64,000 nt of DNA from Pseudorasbora parva. Taxonomy: Eukaryota > Chordata > Actinopteri > Cypriniformes > Gobionidae. Where the stretch lies: NCBI RefSeq assembly GCF_024679245.1, contig NC_090179.1, positions 1,213,501-1,277,500 of the forward strand, in the 5' to 3' direction. Shown piece by piece: positions 9,481 through 22,322 of this stretch; the first letter of the stretch is position 1; every line of letters starts with the position of its first letter. The notes beneath the pieces are model-generated. The model ran no database searches. It was not told where the DNA came from and saw nothing but the letters and a program-made list of their open reading frames with translations. A program made the position numbers and the translations under genes.

Positions 9481-12400
9481 TGGAGGCAACGTAGGGGAGA
9501 GGACGCTGGCGTTGTCTGTGCGCCGCTTCTCCACCCACAAATCATGTTACTGTACTATTATATTTAGATTTTATTTTATTTTATTATGTTTGTGACTAGT
9601 CTAACAGTCAGAGCTACAATTGGGACTGTTGCTGATTGCTGGCAGTCACTGAGAGGACGTTGTTCGCTGTTTTCCACCGCTTCTCTGATGTTTATGTTTG
9701 AATAGTTGCGGTTGGTTCTGGTTTGAAGGACATTTGATGTTGCTCGCTGCAGCTCCTCTCTCTTCTGGGTGTCGGCTGCTCACTGGTGGTCTCGGTGGTC
9801 TCCCTCGGGCTTGAGCTACATGGTGGCTGAAGTTTGCACCGGGCTAGCATCATCAACGTCTAGAGTGATGTTGGGATGTTCCGCTTCTCGGCTGCTGAGT
9901 CTCGGCTGTGCCGCTGTTCCGCATTGCGGCCGTGAAACGGCTTGGACTTCTGCGCCGACCCCGGTGTGTCCACAGAAGTGCCCGATAAACTTTGTTTGCC
10001 TTCTGCGTGGTGCTGCGGCGATCCCCATCATCTGAATCGTCATGAAGACCCATCATCTGGTTTTCAGCTGTCATGTCTCGACGAAGTCATCAGGACACTG
10101 CCTCTAGTGCTAGGAGAAATGTAATACATAGAGTGGACAACAGTGTACCGGAGCTTACAGAGACTTCCACCCTCAGCTGTTTTCTGTTCACCATCAGCTC
10201 TGTTTCTGTTCACCATCAGCTCTGTTTCTGTTCACCATCAGCTCTGCTTCTGTTCACCATCAGCTCTGTTTCTGTTCACCATCAGCTCTGTTTCTATTCA
10301 CCATCAGCTCTGTTTCTGTTCACCATCAGCTCTGTTTCTGTTCACCATCAGCTCTGTTTCTATTCACCATCAGCTCTGTTTCTGTTCACCATCAGCTCTG
10401 TTTCTATTCACCATCAGCTCTGTTTCTGTTCACCATCAGCTCTGTTTCTGTTCACCATCAGCTCTGTTTCTGTTCACCATCAGCTCTGTTTCTATTCACC
10501 ATCAGCTCTGTTTCTGTTCACCATCAGCTCTGTTTCTGTTCACCATCAGCTCTGTTTTTTTTCACCATCAGCTCTGTTTCTATTCACCATCAGCTCTGTT
10601 TCTGTTCACCATCAGCTCTGTTTCTATTCACCATCAGCTCTGTTTCTGTTCACCATCAGCTCTGTTTCTGTTCACCATCAGCTCTGTTTCTGTTCACCGT
10701 CAGCTCTGTTTCTGTTCACCATCAGCTCTGTTTCTGTACACCATCAGCTCTGTCTCTGTTCACCATCAGCTCTGCTTCTGTTCACCATCAGCTCTGTTTC
10801 TGTTCACCATCAGCTCTGTTTCTGTTCACCATCAGCTCTGTTTCTGTTCACCATCAGCTCTGTTTCTGTTCACCATCAGCTCTGTTTCTGTTCACCATCA
10901 GCTCTGCTTCTGTTCACCATCAGCTCTGTTTCTGTTCACCATCAGCTCTGTTTCTGTTCGCAATCAGCTGTTTCTGTTCACCATCAGCTCTGTTTCTGTT
11001 CACCATCAGCTCTGTTTCTGTTCACCATCAGCTGTTTCTGTTCACCATCAGCTCTGTTTCTGTTCACCATCAGCTCTGTTTCTGTTCACCATCAGCTCTG
11101 TTTCTGTTCACCATCAGCTCTGTTTCTGTTCACCATCAGCTCTGTTTCTGTTCACCATCAGCTCTGTTTCTATTCACCATCAGCTCTGTTTCTGTTCACC
11201 ATCAGCTCTGTTTCTATTCACCATCAGCTCTGTTTCTGTTCACCATCAACTCTGTTTCTGTTCACCATCAGCTCTGTTTCTGTTCACCATCAGCTCTGTT
11301 TCTGTTCACCATCAGCTCTGTTTCTGTTCACCATCAGCTCTGTTTCTGTTCGCAATCAGCTGTTTCTGTTCACCATCAGCTCTGTTTCTATTCACCATCA
11401 GCTCTGTTTCTGTTCACCATCAGCTCTGTTTCTGTTCACCATCAGCTCTGTTTCTGTTCACCATCAGCTCTGTTTCTGTTCGCAATCAGCTGTTTCTGTT
11501 CACCATCAGCTCTGTTTCTGTTCACCATCAGCTCTGTTTCTGTTCACCATCAGCTCTGTTTCTGTTCACCATCAGCTCTGTTTCTGTTCACCATCAGCTC
11601 TGCTTCTGTTCACCATCAGCTCTGTTTCTGTTCACCATCAGCTCTGTTTCTGTTCGCAATCAGCTGTTTCTGTTCACCATCAGCTCTGTTTCTGTTCACC
11701 ATCAGCTCTGTTTCTGTTCACCATCAGCTGTTTCTGTTCACCATCAGCTCTGTTTCTGTTCACCATCAGCTCTGTTTCTGTTCACCATCAGCTCTGTTTC
11801 TGTTCACCATCAGCTCTGTTTCTGTTCACCATCAGCTCTGTTTCTATTCACTATCAGCTCTGTTTCTGTTCACCATCAGCTCTGTTTCTATTCACCATCA
11901 GCTCTGTTTCTGTTCACCATCAACTCTGTTTCTGTTCACCATCAGCTCTGTTTCTGTTCACCATCAGCTCTGTTTCTGTTCACCATCAGCTCTGTTTCTG
12001 TTCGCAATCAGCTGTTTCTGTTCACCATCAGCTCTGTTTCTATTCACCATCAGCTCTGTTTCTGTTCACCATCAGCTCTGTTTCTGTTCACCATCAGCTC
12101 TGTTTCTGTTCGCAATCAGCTGTTTCTGTTCACCATCAGCTCTGTTTCTGTTCACCATCAGCTCTGTTTCTGTTCACCATCAGCTGTTTCTGTTCACCAT
12201 CAGCTCTGTTTCTGTTCACCATCAGCTCTGTTTCTGTTCACCATCAGCTCTGTTTCTATTCACCATCAGCTCTGTTTCTATTCACCATCAGCTCTGTTTC
12301 TGTTCACCATCAGCTCTGTTTCTATTCACCATCAGCTCTGTTTCTGTTCACCATCAGCTCTGTTTCTATTCACCATCAGCTCTGTTTTTGTTCACCATCA

Positions 12401-12656
12401 GCTCTGTTTCTATTCACCATCAGCTCTGTTTCTGTTCACCATCAGCTCTGTTTCTATTCACCATCAGCTCTGTTTCTGTTCACCATCAGCTCTGTTTCTG
12501 TTCAGTTGTCTGTGTTGGTTGATATTTTGTATTATTCTATATTTTTACTTGTTATTCTTTTTTTTTTGTTGTTGTTTGTTCCATTTGTTGCACTTTTGAG
12601 ATTCTTCAGAATGAAAAGTGCATTATAAATAAAATCTATTATTATTATTATTATTA
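9481..12656 (+). mobile_element. Composite retroelement: LINE-like 5' region, 22-bp VNTR, LINE-like 3' tail
   Basis: The insert inside Tc1 copy A has three parts. 9481-10169 is a comparatively GC-rich leader (for example CGCTTCTCGGCTGCTGAGTC) resembling a LINE 5' UTR and lacking a conserved domain. 10170-12506 is a 22-bp tandem array. 12507-12656 is a 3' region ending GAGATTCTTCAGAATGAAAA, then AATAAAATCTATTATTATT, a typical teleost LINE 3' end with an (ATT)n tail. No reverse transcriptase is present, so it would be non-autonomous. The layout recalls primate SVA (leader, VNTR, retroelement tail). A clear target duplication could not be identified because the flank is AT-rich. Confidence 0.65.
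10170..12506 (+). repeat. 22-bp minisatellite, about 106 units
   Basis: The unit contains CTCTGTTTCTGTTCACCAT preceded by CAG. Variants are TTCTATTCACC and a 2-bp deletion form (CAGCTGTTTCTG) that is often preceded by TTCGCAATCAG. The GCAATCAG variant occurs near 10956, 11349, 11479, 11653, 12001 and 12109. The pairs 11349/11479 and 12001/12109 show that blocks of about 650 bp were duplicated within the array. Because 22 is not divisible by three and the unit lacks stops, three frames stay open on this strand; the resulting 800-residue open frames are not credible proteins. Confidence 0.95.
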
Positions 12657-12840
12657 TAAAACACAGACTGATATATTTAAAATGTTTATTTCTTTTCATT
12701 TTGATGACTATAACTGACAACTAAGGAAAATCCCAAATTCGGTATCTCAGAAAATTACAATATTACTTAAGACCAATACAAAGACAAGATTTTTAGAAAT
12801 CTTGGCCAACTGAAAAGTATGAACATGAAAAGTATAATAA

Positions 12841-13320
12841 AAAGGTTGCTCTGATATTGGCCTTAAGCTCTTCTGCATTGTTGGGTCTGGTTTATCACAT
12901 CTTCCTCTTCACAATACCCTAAAGATCTCCTATTGGGGTTATGGTCAGACGAGTTTGCTGGCCAGTTAAGAACAGGGATACCATGGTCCTTAAACCATGT
13001 ACTGGTTGCTTTAGCACTGTGTGCAGGTGCCAAGTCCTGTTGGAAAATGAAATCTACATCTCCATAAAGATGGCCAGCAGCAGGAAGCATGAAGTGCTCT
13101 AAAACTTCCTGGTATATGGCTGCGTTGACCTTGGACCTCAGAAAACACAGTGGACCAACACCAGCAGATGACATGGCACCTTAAACCATCACTGACTGTG
13201 GAAACTTTACACTGGACCTCAAACAACGTGGATTGTGTGTCTCTCCTCTCTTCCTCCAGACTCTGGGACCCTGATTTCCAAAGGAAATGACACATTTTGT
13301 TTAATCAGAGAGCATAACTT
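12841..13320 (-). pseudogene. Tc1 transposase C-terminal part (copy A)
   Basis: On the minus strand one frame encodes MSSAGVGPLCFLRSKVNA, EHFMLPAAGHLYGD, then FQQDLAPAHSAKA with the second catalytic Asp, and VLNWPANSSD. The third catalytic residue is lost: the NPIEN motif reads NPIG, followed by a stop. Frameshifts are visible near 12930 and 13170. It is homologous to the transposase in the 2109-4675 element and cannot be active. The N-terminal part of this copy is absent. Confidence 0.85.
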
Positions 13321-13546
13321 TGGACCACTCAGCAGTCCTTTTTATTTTCAGCCCAGGCGAGACGCTTTTGACACTGTCTGTTGTTCGAGACTGGCTTGAC
13401 AAAAGAATTTGAAGCTGAAAAACATGTCTTGCATACGTCTGTGTGTAGTGATTCTTGAAGCACTGACTGCAGCTGCAGTCAACTCTTGGTGAATCTCCCC
13501 CATATTTTTGAATGGGTTTTGTTTCACATCATGGATTTAAGATCTA

Positions 13547-14245
13547 CAGGTGCTGGTCATATAATTATAATATCATCAAAAAGTTCATTTATTTCACTAA
13601 TTCCATTCAAAAAGTGAAACTTGTATATTATATTGATTTATTACACAGGGCCACATAGTGGTTTTTGAAGCACTGACTCCAGCTGCAGTGCACTCTTTGT
13701 CGGTCTCCTCCACATTTCTGAATGGGTTTTGTTTCACTATGCTCTCCAGGGTACGGTTATCCCTATTGCTTGTACGCTTTTTTCTACCACATCGTTTCCT
13801 TCCCTTCGCCTCTCTGTTAATGTGCTTGGACACACAGCTCTGTGAACAGCCAGCCTCTTTTGCGATGACCTTTTGTGTCTTGCCCTGCTTGTGTAAGGTG
13901 TCAATGGTCGTCTTTCGGTCAACTCTCAGGTCAGCAGTCTTCCCCATGATTGTGTATCCTACAGAACTAGACTGAGAGAGCATTTAAAGGCCTTTGCAGG
14001 TGTTTTTGAGTTTATTAGCTGATTAGAGTGTGGCACCAGCTGTCTTCAATATTCAAGCTTTTCACAAATTATGCTAATTTTCTGAGATACTGAATTTGGG
14101 ATTTTCCTTTTTTGTCAGTTATAATCATCAAAATGAAAAGAAAAAGAAAAACATTTGAAATATATCAGTCTGTGTGTAATGAATTAATATAATATACAAG
14201 TTTCACTTTTTTGAATGGATTTAGTGAAATAAATAACTTTTTGTA
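13547..14245 (-). mobile_element. Internally deleted Tc1 derivative (copy B)
   Basis: A left TIR starts CAGGTGCTGGTCATATAATT directly after a TA (13545-13546). At about 13649 the TIR jumps straight into the first third of the transposase gene, so the C-terminal two thirds are deleted. The right TIR (about 14056-14245) lacks its last roughly 30 bp. The segment GTTTTTGAAGCACTGACT is also present in copy A near 13453, showing that copies A and B overlap in content and are separate insertions rather than one element. Confidence 0.8.
13649..13947 (-). pseudogene. Tc1 transposase N-terminal part (copy B)
   Basis: Minus-strand frame starting MGKTADLRVDRKTTIDTL, then a helix-turn-helix TQKVIAKEAGCSQSCVSKHI, the basic GRKRCGRKKRTSNRDNR linker, and a second DNA-binding helix region ending GVSASKTT. 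The frame then runs into TIR sequence. All three catalytic acidic residues lie in the deleted part. A product could bind TIR DNA but not cut it; whether anything is expressed is unknown. Confidence 0.8.
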
Positions 14246-14294
14246 TGCTCCAGCAGGGGACAACTGAAATGTTTGGCAGCACTTTCAAGGACGT

Positions 14295-14298
<4 letters not shown>

Positions 14299-14371
<73 letters not shown>

Positions 14372-14400
14372 TGTGAGTGTGAGTGTGAGTGTGAGTGTGT
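14299..14400 (+). repeat. (GT)n then (GAGTGT)n microsatellite
   Basis: 69 bp of pure GT (14299-14367) followed by a short GTGAGT hexamer array to about 14400. Confidence 0.95.
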
Positions 14401-15299
<899 letters not shown>

Positions 15300-15633
15300 T
15301 GACATGCGGTTCTGAGCTCAGGCGTGCTGTTACTGACCTGGAGTGTGTGCTGAGGGTGACGTCATGGATGATGTCATCGGGGCGGTTCCAGGATTGCACA
15401 CAGCCGTGTGTGTTTGCTGTGGAAACTCAAGGCCCGCGGCAACACATTCTGTCCTGAACACACGCCAGCTCTAGAAAGACGTGTGTGTGTGTGTGTGTGT
15501 GTGTCCTGTCTGGATGGTCATGTTGTGAATTGCAGGTTTGAGTCAGAGAGAATTACAGGACACACACACAGAGTGATGTATTATGTGATTATGTAGGGTG
15601 TGTGAGAGTGGAAACAAACACAAGTTTAGGCTA

Positions 15634-15746
<113 letters not shown>

Positions 15747-15977
15747 TGCACTGGCCTGGTTTCATATCTAAAAATATAGTTTTTACAGCATGAAACTCAA
15801 GCTGAAAACACACATTCATAGACACATGCACACACACATTCACGCACACTCTCTCTCACTTGCGCGCACACACACACACACACACACACTCATAATGTAT
15901 AGTAGTCTAATACATTTCTGAGTATAATATATTACTATTTTAGTAATATATTACTCTTAATGTGGTGAAGAGCTGTG

Positions 15978-16009
<32 letters not shown>

Positions 16010-16091
16010 TGTGTGCGACGTCATGCGAGCTTGGGGAAGCAGGAGCGTCATGCGAGCTTGAGTTAGTGTAGTAGAGCACAGTGAGACTGAC

Positions 16092-16540
16092 TTAAAGGGA
16101 GACTTCACCGCTTTTTCATATTATAAGCGGAAAAATATATAAATATATAATTATATTTCATATTCATACTCGGCGCAGTAAAAAGTCCCGGCTGAAACAT
16201 CCTTGCTCACATCTCCCCCCTAATGCGCCGAGTCGAAGTACTCTCAGAAGTGCTATTCTGCCATACATTATTTTATGTCTCAATACTTGATCGTTCAACT
16301 ATTGGTGTAACTGTATTTAAATAGGGAAAGCGTGGAGGTGTTTGGTACTTCTAACTTGATCTCTGTTTGGTACCATAGTGAATGAACTGGGCTTAGTGGG
16401 CTAAGCTAAATGCTATCAGATCGTCACCGCACGTCAGAGAGATTAAGAGGCACACACTGAGACGAGAGAGGTGTGTGTCAACTCGTCTTAGTTAAGGGAA
16501 TAACAGTTTAATATGAAAAAGCAGTGGAGTATCCCTTTAA
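16092..16540. mobile_element. TTAA-flanked MITE
   Basis: It begins TTAAAGGGAGACTTCACCGC and ends GGAGTATCCCTTTAA, with inverted repeats that include GCTTTTTCATATTA and its complement. TTAA at both edges fits a piggyBac-type target. No coding capacity. Confidence 0.75.
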
Positions 16541-16565
16541 GAATACTCACACACTCACTCGCACA

Positions 16566-16600
<35 letters not shown>

Positions 16601-17360
16601 AAATATTCATTCAAGTGTGCAGCCCTACATCTGATATATTCCTGCAAAACATGACCAAATCCACAGCACTAGGTCCTACATTCCCTTTCATGATCGGGGT
16701 CCATGATTCATACACACTTCCCTCATCATGGGGATCTAATCTATGGAAGGCATTTCTGCCAGTTTTACATAAACCAATTAAATGATAAATATTCTCACTA
16801 AAACCAGATTAACAATTTCATTATGGAAAACTGTGTGCAAAATTAGAAAAAAATTTAAATGAAATGAAATTATTTAATTTTCACTACATTCTCAAGGCAA
16901 GGCTGCTGATATTAAAATGAAAAGGCAAATGTGAAAACGAAACAGCAAATTCAGTTTTTGCGAAGCTTCTTCTTAACACTCACACAATAATAGTGACACA
17001 ATGATATGTATAGACTGCGAATAATCGGTGAATAAAAAGACTGGCGTATTCCTTTAAGAATAAATCAAAGGGCCGGACGCACATTTGGTGAATTTGGCGA
17101 AATTTTTTGTGATAAGTTCTCTGGTGCAGTATTGAATGAGACCCACGATTTTTTCATGTTTAATACTGAAAAGCTGCCTTTTTTAAGCAATCTGTTGTAT
17201 AAAGTGCTGTATGAATATACATGATGTGACGGCTGGAGTGTCATCAGAGCTGATGCAAACATATCCACATCAGATTCATCTCACATTACATGTTTGTTTT
17301 GAAGAAAGCTAATATGGTGACATCAGCCTTCAGCAGTAGACACACACACACACACACACA

Positions 17361-17406
<46 letters not shown>

Positions 17407-17420
17407 TATATATATATCTC
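16541..17420. other. Unassigned sequence with CA and CT tracts
   Basis: Contains (CA)n at 16566-16598, then (CA)n at 17341-17361 joined to (CT)n to 17404. A partial match to the preceding MITE end (TATTCCTTTAAGAATA) occurs near 17047. Confidence 0.6.
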
Positions 17421-17632
17421 TCATTGTGTTTTCATGTTTTATGGGGACTTTCCATAGACATGGTGTTATAACTGTATATCTTATCGCCTAACCCTACTCC
17501 TTAACCTACCCTTCACACAAAACTGTACCGTTTTTTTATTTTTATTTTTTTTAGTATGATTTATAAGCCGTTTTCCTAAAAGGGAACCGAAAAATGTCCA
17601 TAGAAAGATGGCAGTATCTGAAATTTGTGTCC
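17421..17632 (-). mobile_element. Short copy of the 'TATGGGGAC' MITE family
   Basis: It shares TTTCATGTTTTATGGGGACT, ATTTATAAGCCGTTTTCCT and an AATGTCC...AAGATGGCA...ATC block with the copy at 41996-42412, in opposite orientation. Non-coding. Confidence 0.65.
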
Positions 17633-19497
17633 CGTGTTGAAGTGTCTCTCTGCTGAAGAAGCGTTTTACAGTGTTCCCTCATTATTTCCACCTCTGTTGT
17701 TTTGGCCCTCCTGCTGTGAGTGTAGTTAAACATTCATGACTGAGCGCGGTGGAAATGTCAGTGGTCTAAAAGCAGCTCTTCCCTGCGGATCGCACCGAGA
17801 GAACAACACAAGAGAGCCGTATTCGCATGTGTGAGAGAGAAACACTGCAGCTCGAGCTTCCCGTCAGAAAACACATCCGGCATGTTTAACATCAGTCATC
17901 GGTGCTAGAGCTCAGAGACTGCATACAGGTCGAATACACTGGAAAAAAGGGATTTTTCAAATCAATAAAACTAGAAAAAGTGTTCGATCTTTCAGCATTT
18001 TCATAATTCAGTGTGTTCCTTGTCGTTTCTTTAGTAATTTAAGAGATTATACGCCCTGCAGAATGTGACGTCAGGAGCGACACAAGTGTTTCTATAGGCA
18101 GCGCACAACACAAGTACACTCTGCTTATTACACACACAGCGACGTGCCGCAGCACACACACATTTAGATATCCGCCACTGCTGGATTACCGGATCACTTT
18201 CCCACCGCGTTCATCTTCATAAAATCAGTTCAGTTGAAGAACAGACACTACAATTAAAAACTGAAGGTGTGTGTTCAATATAATGTGAGTGAGCCGAGAG
18301 AGTCACAGCACAAACGCAGTCAGATTGCATTCATTTTGATGAGAGCTGAGGTAATCGTGACCGCACTCGCGGCAGTCGCTCACAGCGCATGTTCATTCTG
18401 GAGCGTTTTCACTTCATGCCTCTGGAAGATTAACTTCAATAGAAATTAATTTGAGAAGTTGAAACACTCACTTTGCTCAGCATAGCTCCGTTTAAATGAA
18501 TGCCTGCAGCTGCGAGCTGAGCTGAGCTGTGAGTGTGATCTCCATCCCCCATGAGGGGGTGTAAAACATGTGGAAATGGCCCCCTCTGCTGGCTATAGTC
18601 TTTAGCCTCTGGACAAAAACTTCTCAGATGACACAAAATTATGATTTTTGCATCATCTGAGGATTTTTTTTTTACAGAAAAAATGCATAAATCTCTTGTC
18701 TTGGGTGGATATGAGGGGTGGAAGCTTGATCATTTGAATATACTCCTGGGTTTCTACAAAGCTTAATGCTTAAAAGCTAAAGTAACCCTCTAAACTAGCA
18801 AAAGTGGATTCGGATGCGTCCTTAGTGCGCCAGTGTCGTGAGCTTCAGACCATGAGCTCAGATCGCTAAAGGTCCATAGTCCTTCAACCAACAAGACTTG
18901 CGAACATCCCGGGTAGGTAGTGAGCCGTGTTCTCAGCCGGAGTTGTTGGTGTGTGTGAAAATGCAGTGGGATGGGAATCATGAACCTCTTACACGTGAGA
19001 GGATCTGTAAACTGTCCCTTAGGAACATGCCAGGGCTTCTGTACCTTCACTTTATCACGGAGTATGAAGTGAAACAAGGAGCACAAGCACTGCGCTTACC
19101 ATCAGTATACTTTTTCATTGTGTGTCTGAGCCATGTAACCCTTCACAGTTGGTGTGTGCATGGGAGCAGATGGCAAATTAGACAGCCTTGTGTGCATTTG
19201 CCTACCATAGAGCTGAAAGGGTGAAGAATGTGTCCTAGCAGGAAATAAGCATTTTGGGGTGGTACTCTGTGTATTTTTGACCGTAGGGATCAAGGTCTAA
19301 ATGAGGTTTAGGGTATAACCCTAAACCCTAAAATCCAGCGGGAACTGGAAAGTCGCACACAGTCTTACGTCACCGCGGACTTAAGACCGCGATAGAAACG
19401 CAGACAGCAGGTCTCGGGGAAAACGGTTCCTGGGACAAATTGTTTTGGGTAATTTAGGTGGAAACGCTTGTCTGGCTATCACCAGATCAAGCACAAT
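17633..19497. other. Unassigned sequence with one CTCF-like site
   Basis: Open frames here are short and have no recognisable domain. GGCCCCCTCTGCTGG at 18578-18592 is, on the minus strand, a 13-of-14 match to the CTCF core. CCCTAAACCCTAAA near 19318 is only two units long. Confidence 0.5.
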
Positions 19498-19886
19498 TTA
19501 AAGCTACCCTGTGTAACTTTTTTAGTTTATTCTTAGCTAAAAACACTTAGTTCTTTCAAAAATATATGTGCTCATTAATGTATATTTCCTTCTTTCAAGT
19601 AATAAAGTATTCTCGTAAGTTTATAATATGCCATTGAAAACACATACGGGTGAGGGGTTCGGATGCCGGTCGTCATGTTGCTCCTCCATCTTGAAAGTAC
19701 ATTAGCCAAAGAGGGACATACCCGTAAATTCAAGCTTCGCCTTTCGCGTTTTAACTCTCGATGGCACCGTGTTGAATGTGAAGAGGGGGATTGCCATGTT
19801 AATCTTGGACAGAACTATTATTCACTGGATGGTCATATTCCTTTTCACCGCTAGATGGGGGAAAATATCACACAGTGTAGCTTTAA
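19498..19886. mobile_element. TTAA-flanked MITE, 'GTGTAACTTTT' group
   Basis: Begins TTAAAGCTACCCTGTGTAAC and ends CACACAGTGTAGCTTTAA. The ends resemble those of the MITE pair at 24903-25269 and 48599-49028. Non-coding; the open frame it contains is incidental. Confidence 0.7.
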
Positions 19887-20189
19887 GATTGAACATTGGT
19901 CTGAGGAGTCTGCTCTGTATTTTCTACAGCACACGAGGTGTGATCAATGAGCATAGTTCTAATGACTGTACGCAATTGGATAGTCCTTCAACCAATCAGA
20001 GCACAAGAGGCGTGATCAATAGGCAACGACCCATCGCTTCTCAATCTGTTCATCATGTTAAACCTGCCAATAGCGTGCCAGGTGAATAAGCCAGTCTTTG
20101 ATTGGTTCCTGCAAAAGTGTAACAGAAGCAGTAGAAATTAATGTCCAGGATTCCAGACTGAGTTGCCAGGCGAAATCAAATCTCCAGCA

Positions 20190-20609
20190 GATCAGGCTGG
20201 GTTTACCCAATCTATGGAAATGCTGCTTTAGTCATTTACCACAGGTCTCCACGGCTGAGGTTGCGGGATGGCCATTTGGACAGTGTGTTTGAGCACACGA
20301 ACTTCTCAGCACAAGTAGCTGTCCGGTTGCAGAGAGCGGAACAATGGTAGGAACGATTTCCATGATGGCTGTAGACCGATACCAGAAACAAAACCACAGA
20401 ATCAGCAGTGTGAGTAAAGGAGACCTCAGGCCATTTACTATAATAATCAGTTAATGTCATAGCAAACCTGCGGTCGGGTGCATTAGTGTCAAATGGCCCG
20501 AATACATCCACAGGCACCTCTGCCATGGTCCATCTGGCCCAGCACAGGCTGGAGAGGAGCAGGGTGTGACTTGACAGATTTGCCATTGAGCTGACACATG
20601 AGGCAGGAA
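20190..20609 (-). pseudogene. Ty3/gypsy integrase core fragment
   Basis: The minus strand encodes CLMCQLNGKS (second half of the HHCC zinc-binding motif), then after a frame change VDVFGPFDTNAPDRRFAM and LTDYYSKWPEVSF. This is the start of the retroelement integrase catalytic core with its first Asp in VDVFGPF. The frame decays beyond and lacks a visible second Asp or Glu. The upstream part of the same domain lies at 22170-22323, separated by a DNA transposon. No LTR, protease or RT is seen nearby, so this is an isolated relic. Confidence 0.8.
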
Positions 20610-22169
20610 CAGTGTTGCCACAGTTACTTTGAAAAAGTAATCTGATTACTGATTACTGATTACTACTTTACAGATTACTTGATTTTAAAAGTAACTAAGT
20701 TAGATTACAAGTTACTTTATTAGTTACATTCAGCAGTTGCCGACAACACCCCTGCCTCCTCAAAATAGAAATGACGACCATTTTTGGCAACACACTTTAT
20801 TGCATTTATGCCCGAGCCTTAATAATTAAAAGGAACAATGAGATGTGCTGTTGGAAACAACATGAGACCATGATAGCTTACGCCACTGTCAAGATATGGC
20901 TCGCGCAGGGTTAAAGAGTCCGTTTCTTCAGTGCAGCTGCTAGAGTTATAGCCTTTTTACAACCGGTTCCTTCATTCGTTTTCTCTGACCAGATATCTAT
21001 CTGATTGCGAAATGACCAGGAGTAGGCCTAAATGCCTTCTGAGAGTCTTTCGTGACGTATTTAATTCCGATCACTCACACAAACCAATTCAGAAGGTGCA
21101 TGAAAGCATTTCAAACTAAACCGGACAAATGTAAATGTATCTGGTTGTTTAAACCACATGTGTACATTTTACTCCTGGCAAATAATTAAAAAATAAATGT
21201 GTGAGAGCGTGTTATGTTGTAGTCAGATAGATATGATGGTGCTACTGCAACATCGCTGCAAATGAGTAAAGCAAGCCAACGCATATGGCCGTAAATGAAA
21301 CTTTAAAATAAGTCACACAAAACACAATCATCTTCAATATAAATTAATGAGACTAAATGACCTTACCAGTGCTTAGGTCGCTCTCTCTCATATTGAGATC
21401 TTTGAATTTGAAATGGGCTGCTGAATAAAATGCTAGAATCTTTTGCTTTGATGTGAACTCCGTTAAATGAGCATATACCGCGGGAATTGAAGATCGGATT
21501 TATATTAATTTTGCTGAAGTCTAAGGTAGGCTATAAGACAACCTGCATGTACTTTTTTTTTGTTTAGATTGTGTAGCCCGTTTCGTTTTTTTGAGCGCCG
21601 TTGCGAGCAGTAGGCTAATCTATCAGCCTGCCTCAGCTCGTCAAAAATGCCTTTGTGGTGGTATAATAACTAGCCTACTTTGTTTTTAATGTCAAAGTAG
21701 TTATATTTCGTTTCATTGCTTTATTAAGTTCATTTAGAAAAATGTTTAGAGCAATTTTTTGTTTGTTAAATTAAAGTTTTATTTTTTTATGTGACGACCC
21801 AGTGAGTTAACCGCATGTTTAATAGCCTAGTCTCTCAATCCAACTCTTGAATTGTTTTGCCTATATAAACTTTAATTTAACAAACAAAAAATTGCTCTGA
21901 ACATTTTTCTAAATTAGGTTAATAAAGAAACAAAATGAAAAATAACTACTTTGACATTAAAAACAAAACTGAACTATTTAAATGGCTGCAACAATGTAAA
22001 AAAAAAGAAGAAAAAAAAACACGGGCTCCAGCCCTCGGGCTGAGAATTTTGATAAGCTGTCGGTTTTTACTAAGGAAAATGACTAAAATAGTAACTCACA
22101 GTGACTTGGATAAGTAACTTTAATCTGATTACTGGTTTGGAAATAGTAACGCGTTAGATTACTCGTTAC
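20610..22169. mobile_element. Non-autonomous DNA transposon splitting the integrase relic
   Basis: Edges carry subterminal AGTAATCTGATTACTGATTA (left) and TAATCTGATTACTGG, GTAACGCGTTAGATTACTCG (right). The 1.56-kb interior has no transposase. It contains a perfect-looking hairpin: TTTTTAATGTCAAAGTAGTT (near 21681) is matched by the complement at about 21948, with arms of about 100 bp and a loop of about 85 bp. Insertion between two parts of one integrase domain defines both boundaries well. Confidence 0.75.
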
Positions 22170-22322
22170 GAGCATCATGAACCTGAGCATCTGTCCCTGG
22201 CCACCAATAGAGAAGGCATTGTTTGGTCCTCACCTCTCCCTGATGTCCTTTGTGGACTATAGAGACCCGCACCACCTCAGATGTGTTCAGGAATGTCTGG
22301 CATCTCATGAGAATCGGTTTCT

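Larger units (their letters stand above)
9387..13530 (-). mobile_element. Tc1-like copy A, split by a 3.2-kb retroelement
   Basis: The outer 94 bp of a Tc1 inverted repeat (CAGGTGCTGGTCATATAATT to TTGTATATTATATTCATTTA) lies at 9387-9480. The next expected segment, ACACAGACTGATATATTT, resumes only at 12661. The sequence between is a foreign insert. Beyond 12661 the element continues through the inner TIR and the C-terminal transposase (minus strand), then ends abruptly near 13530 next to copy B. The first base of the TA target site at the outer end is mutated (GA before CAGG). Confidence 0.8.

Noticed and set aside
10073..12628. Plus-strand open frames of more than 800 codons (SVSVHHQLCFCSPSALFLFT repeats)
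   Set aside because: The 22-bp unit has no stop in any plus frame, so multiple frames are open simultaneously. There is no start context, domain or splice structure.
19310..19335. CCCTAAACCCTAAA as telomere-like sequence
   Set aside because: Only two units, plant-type motif, within unique sequence; likely chance.
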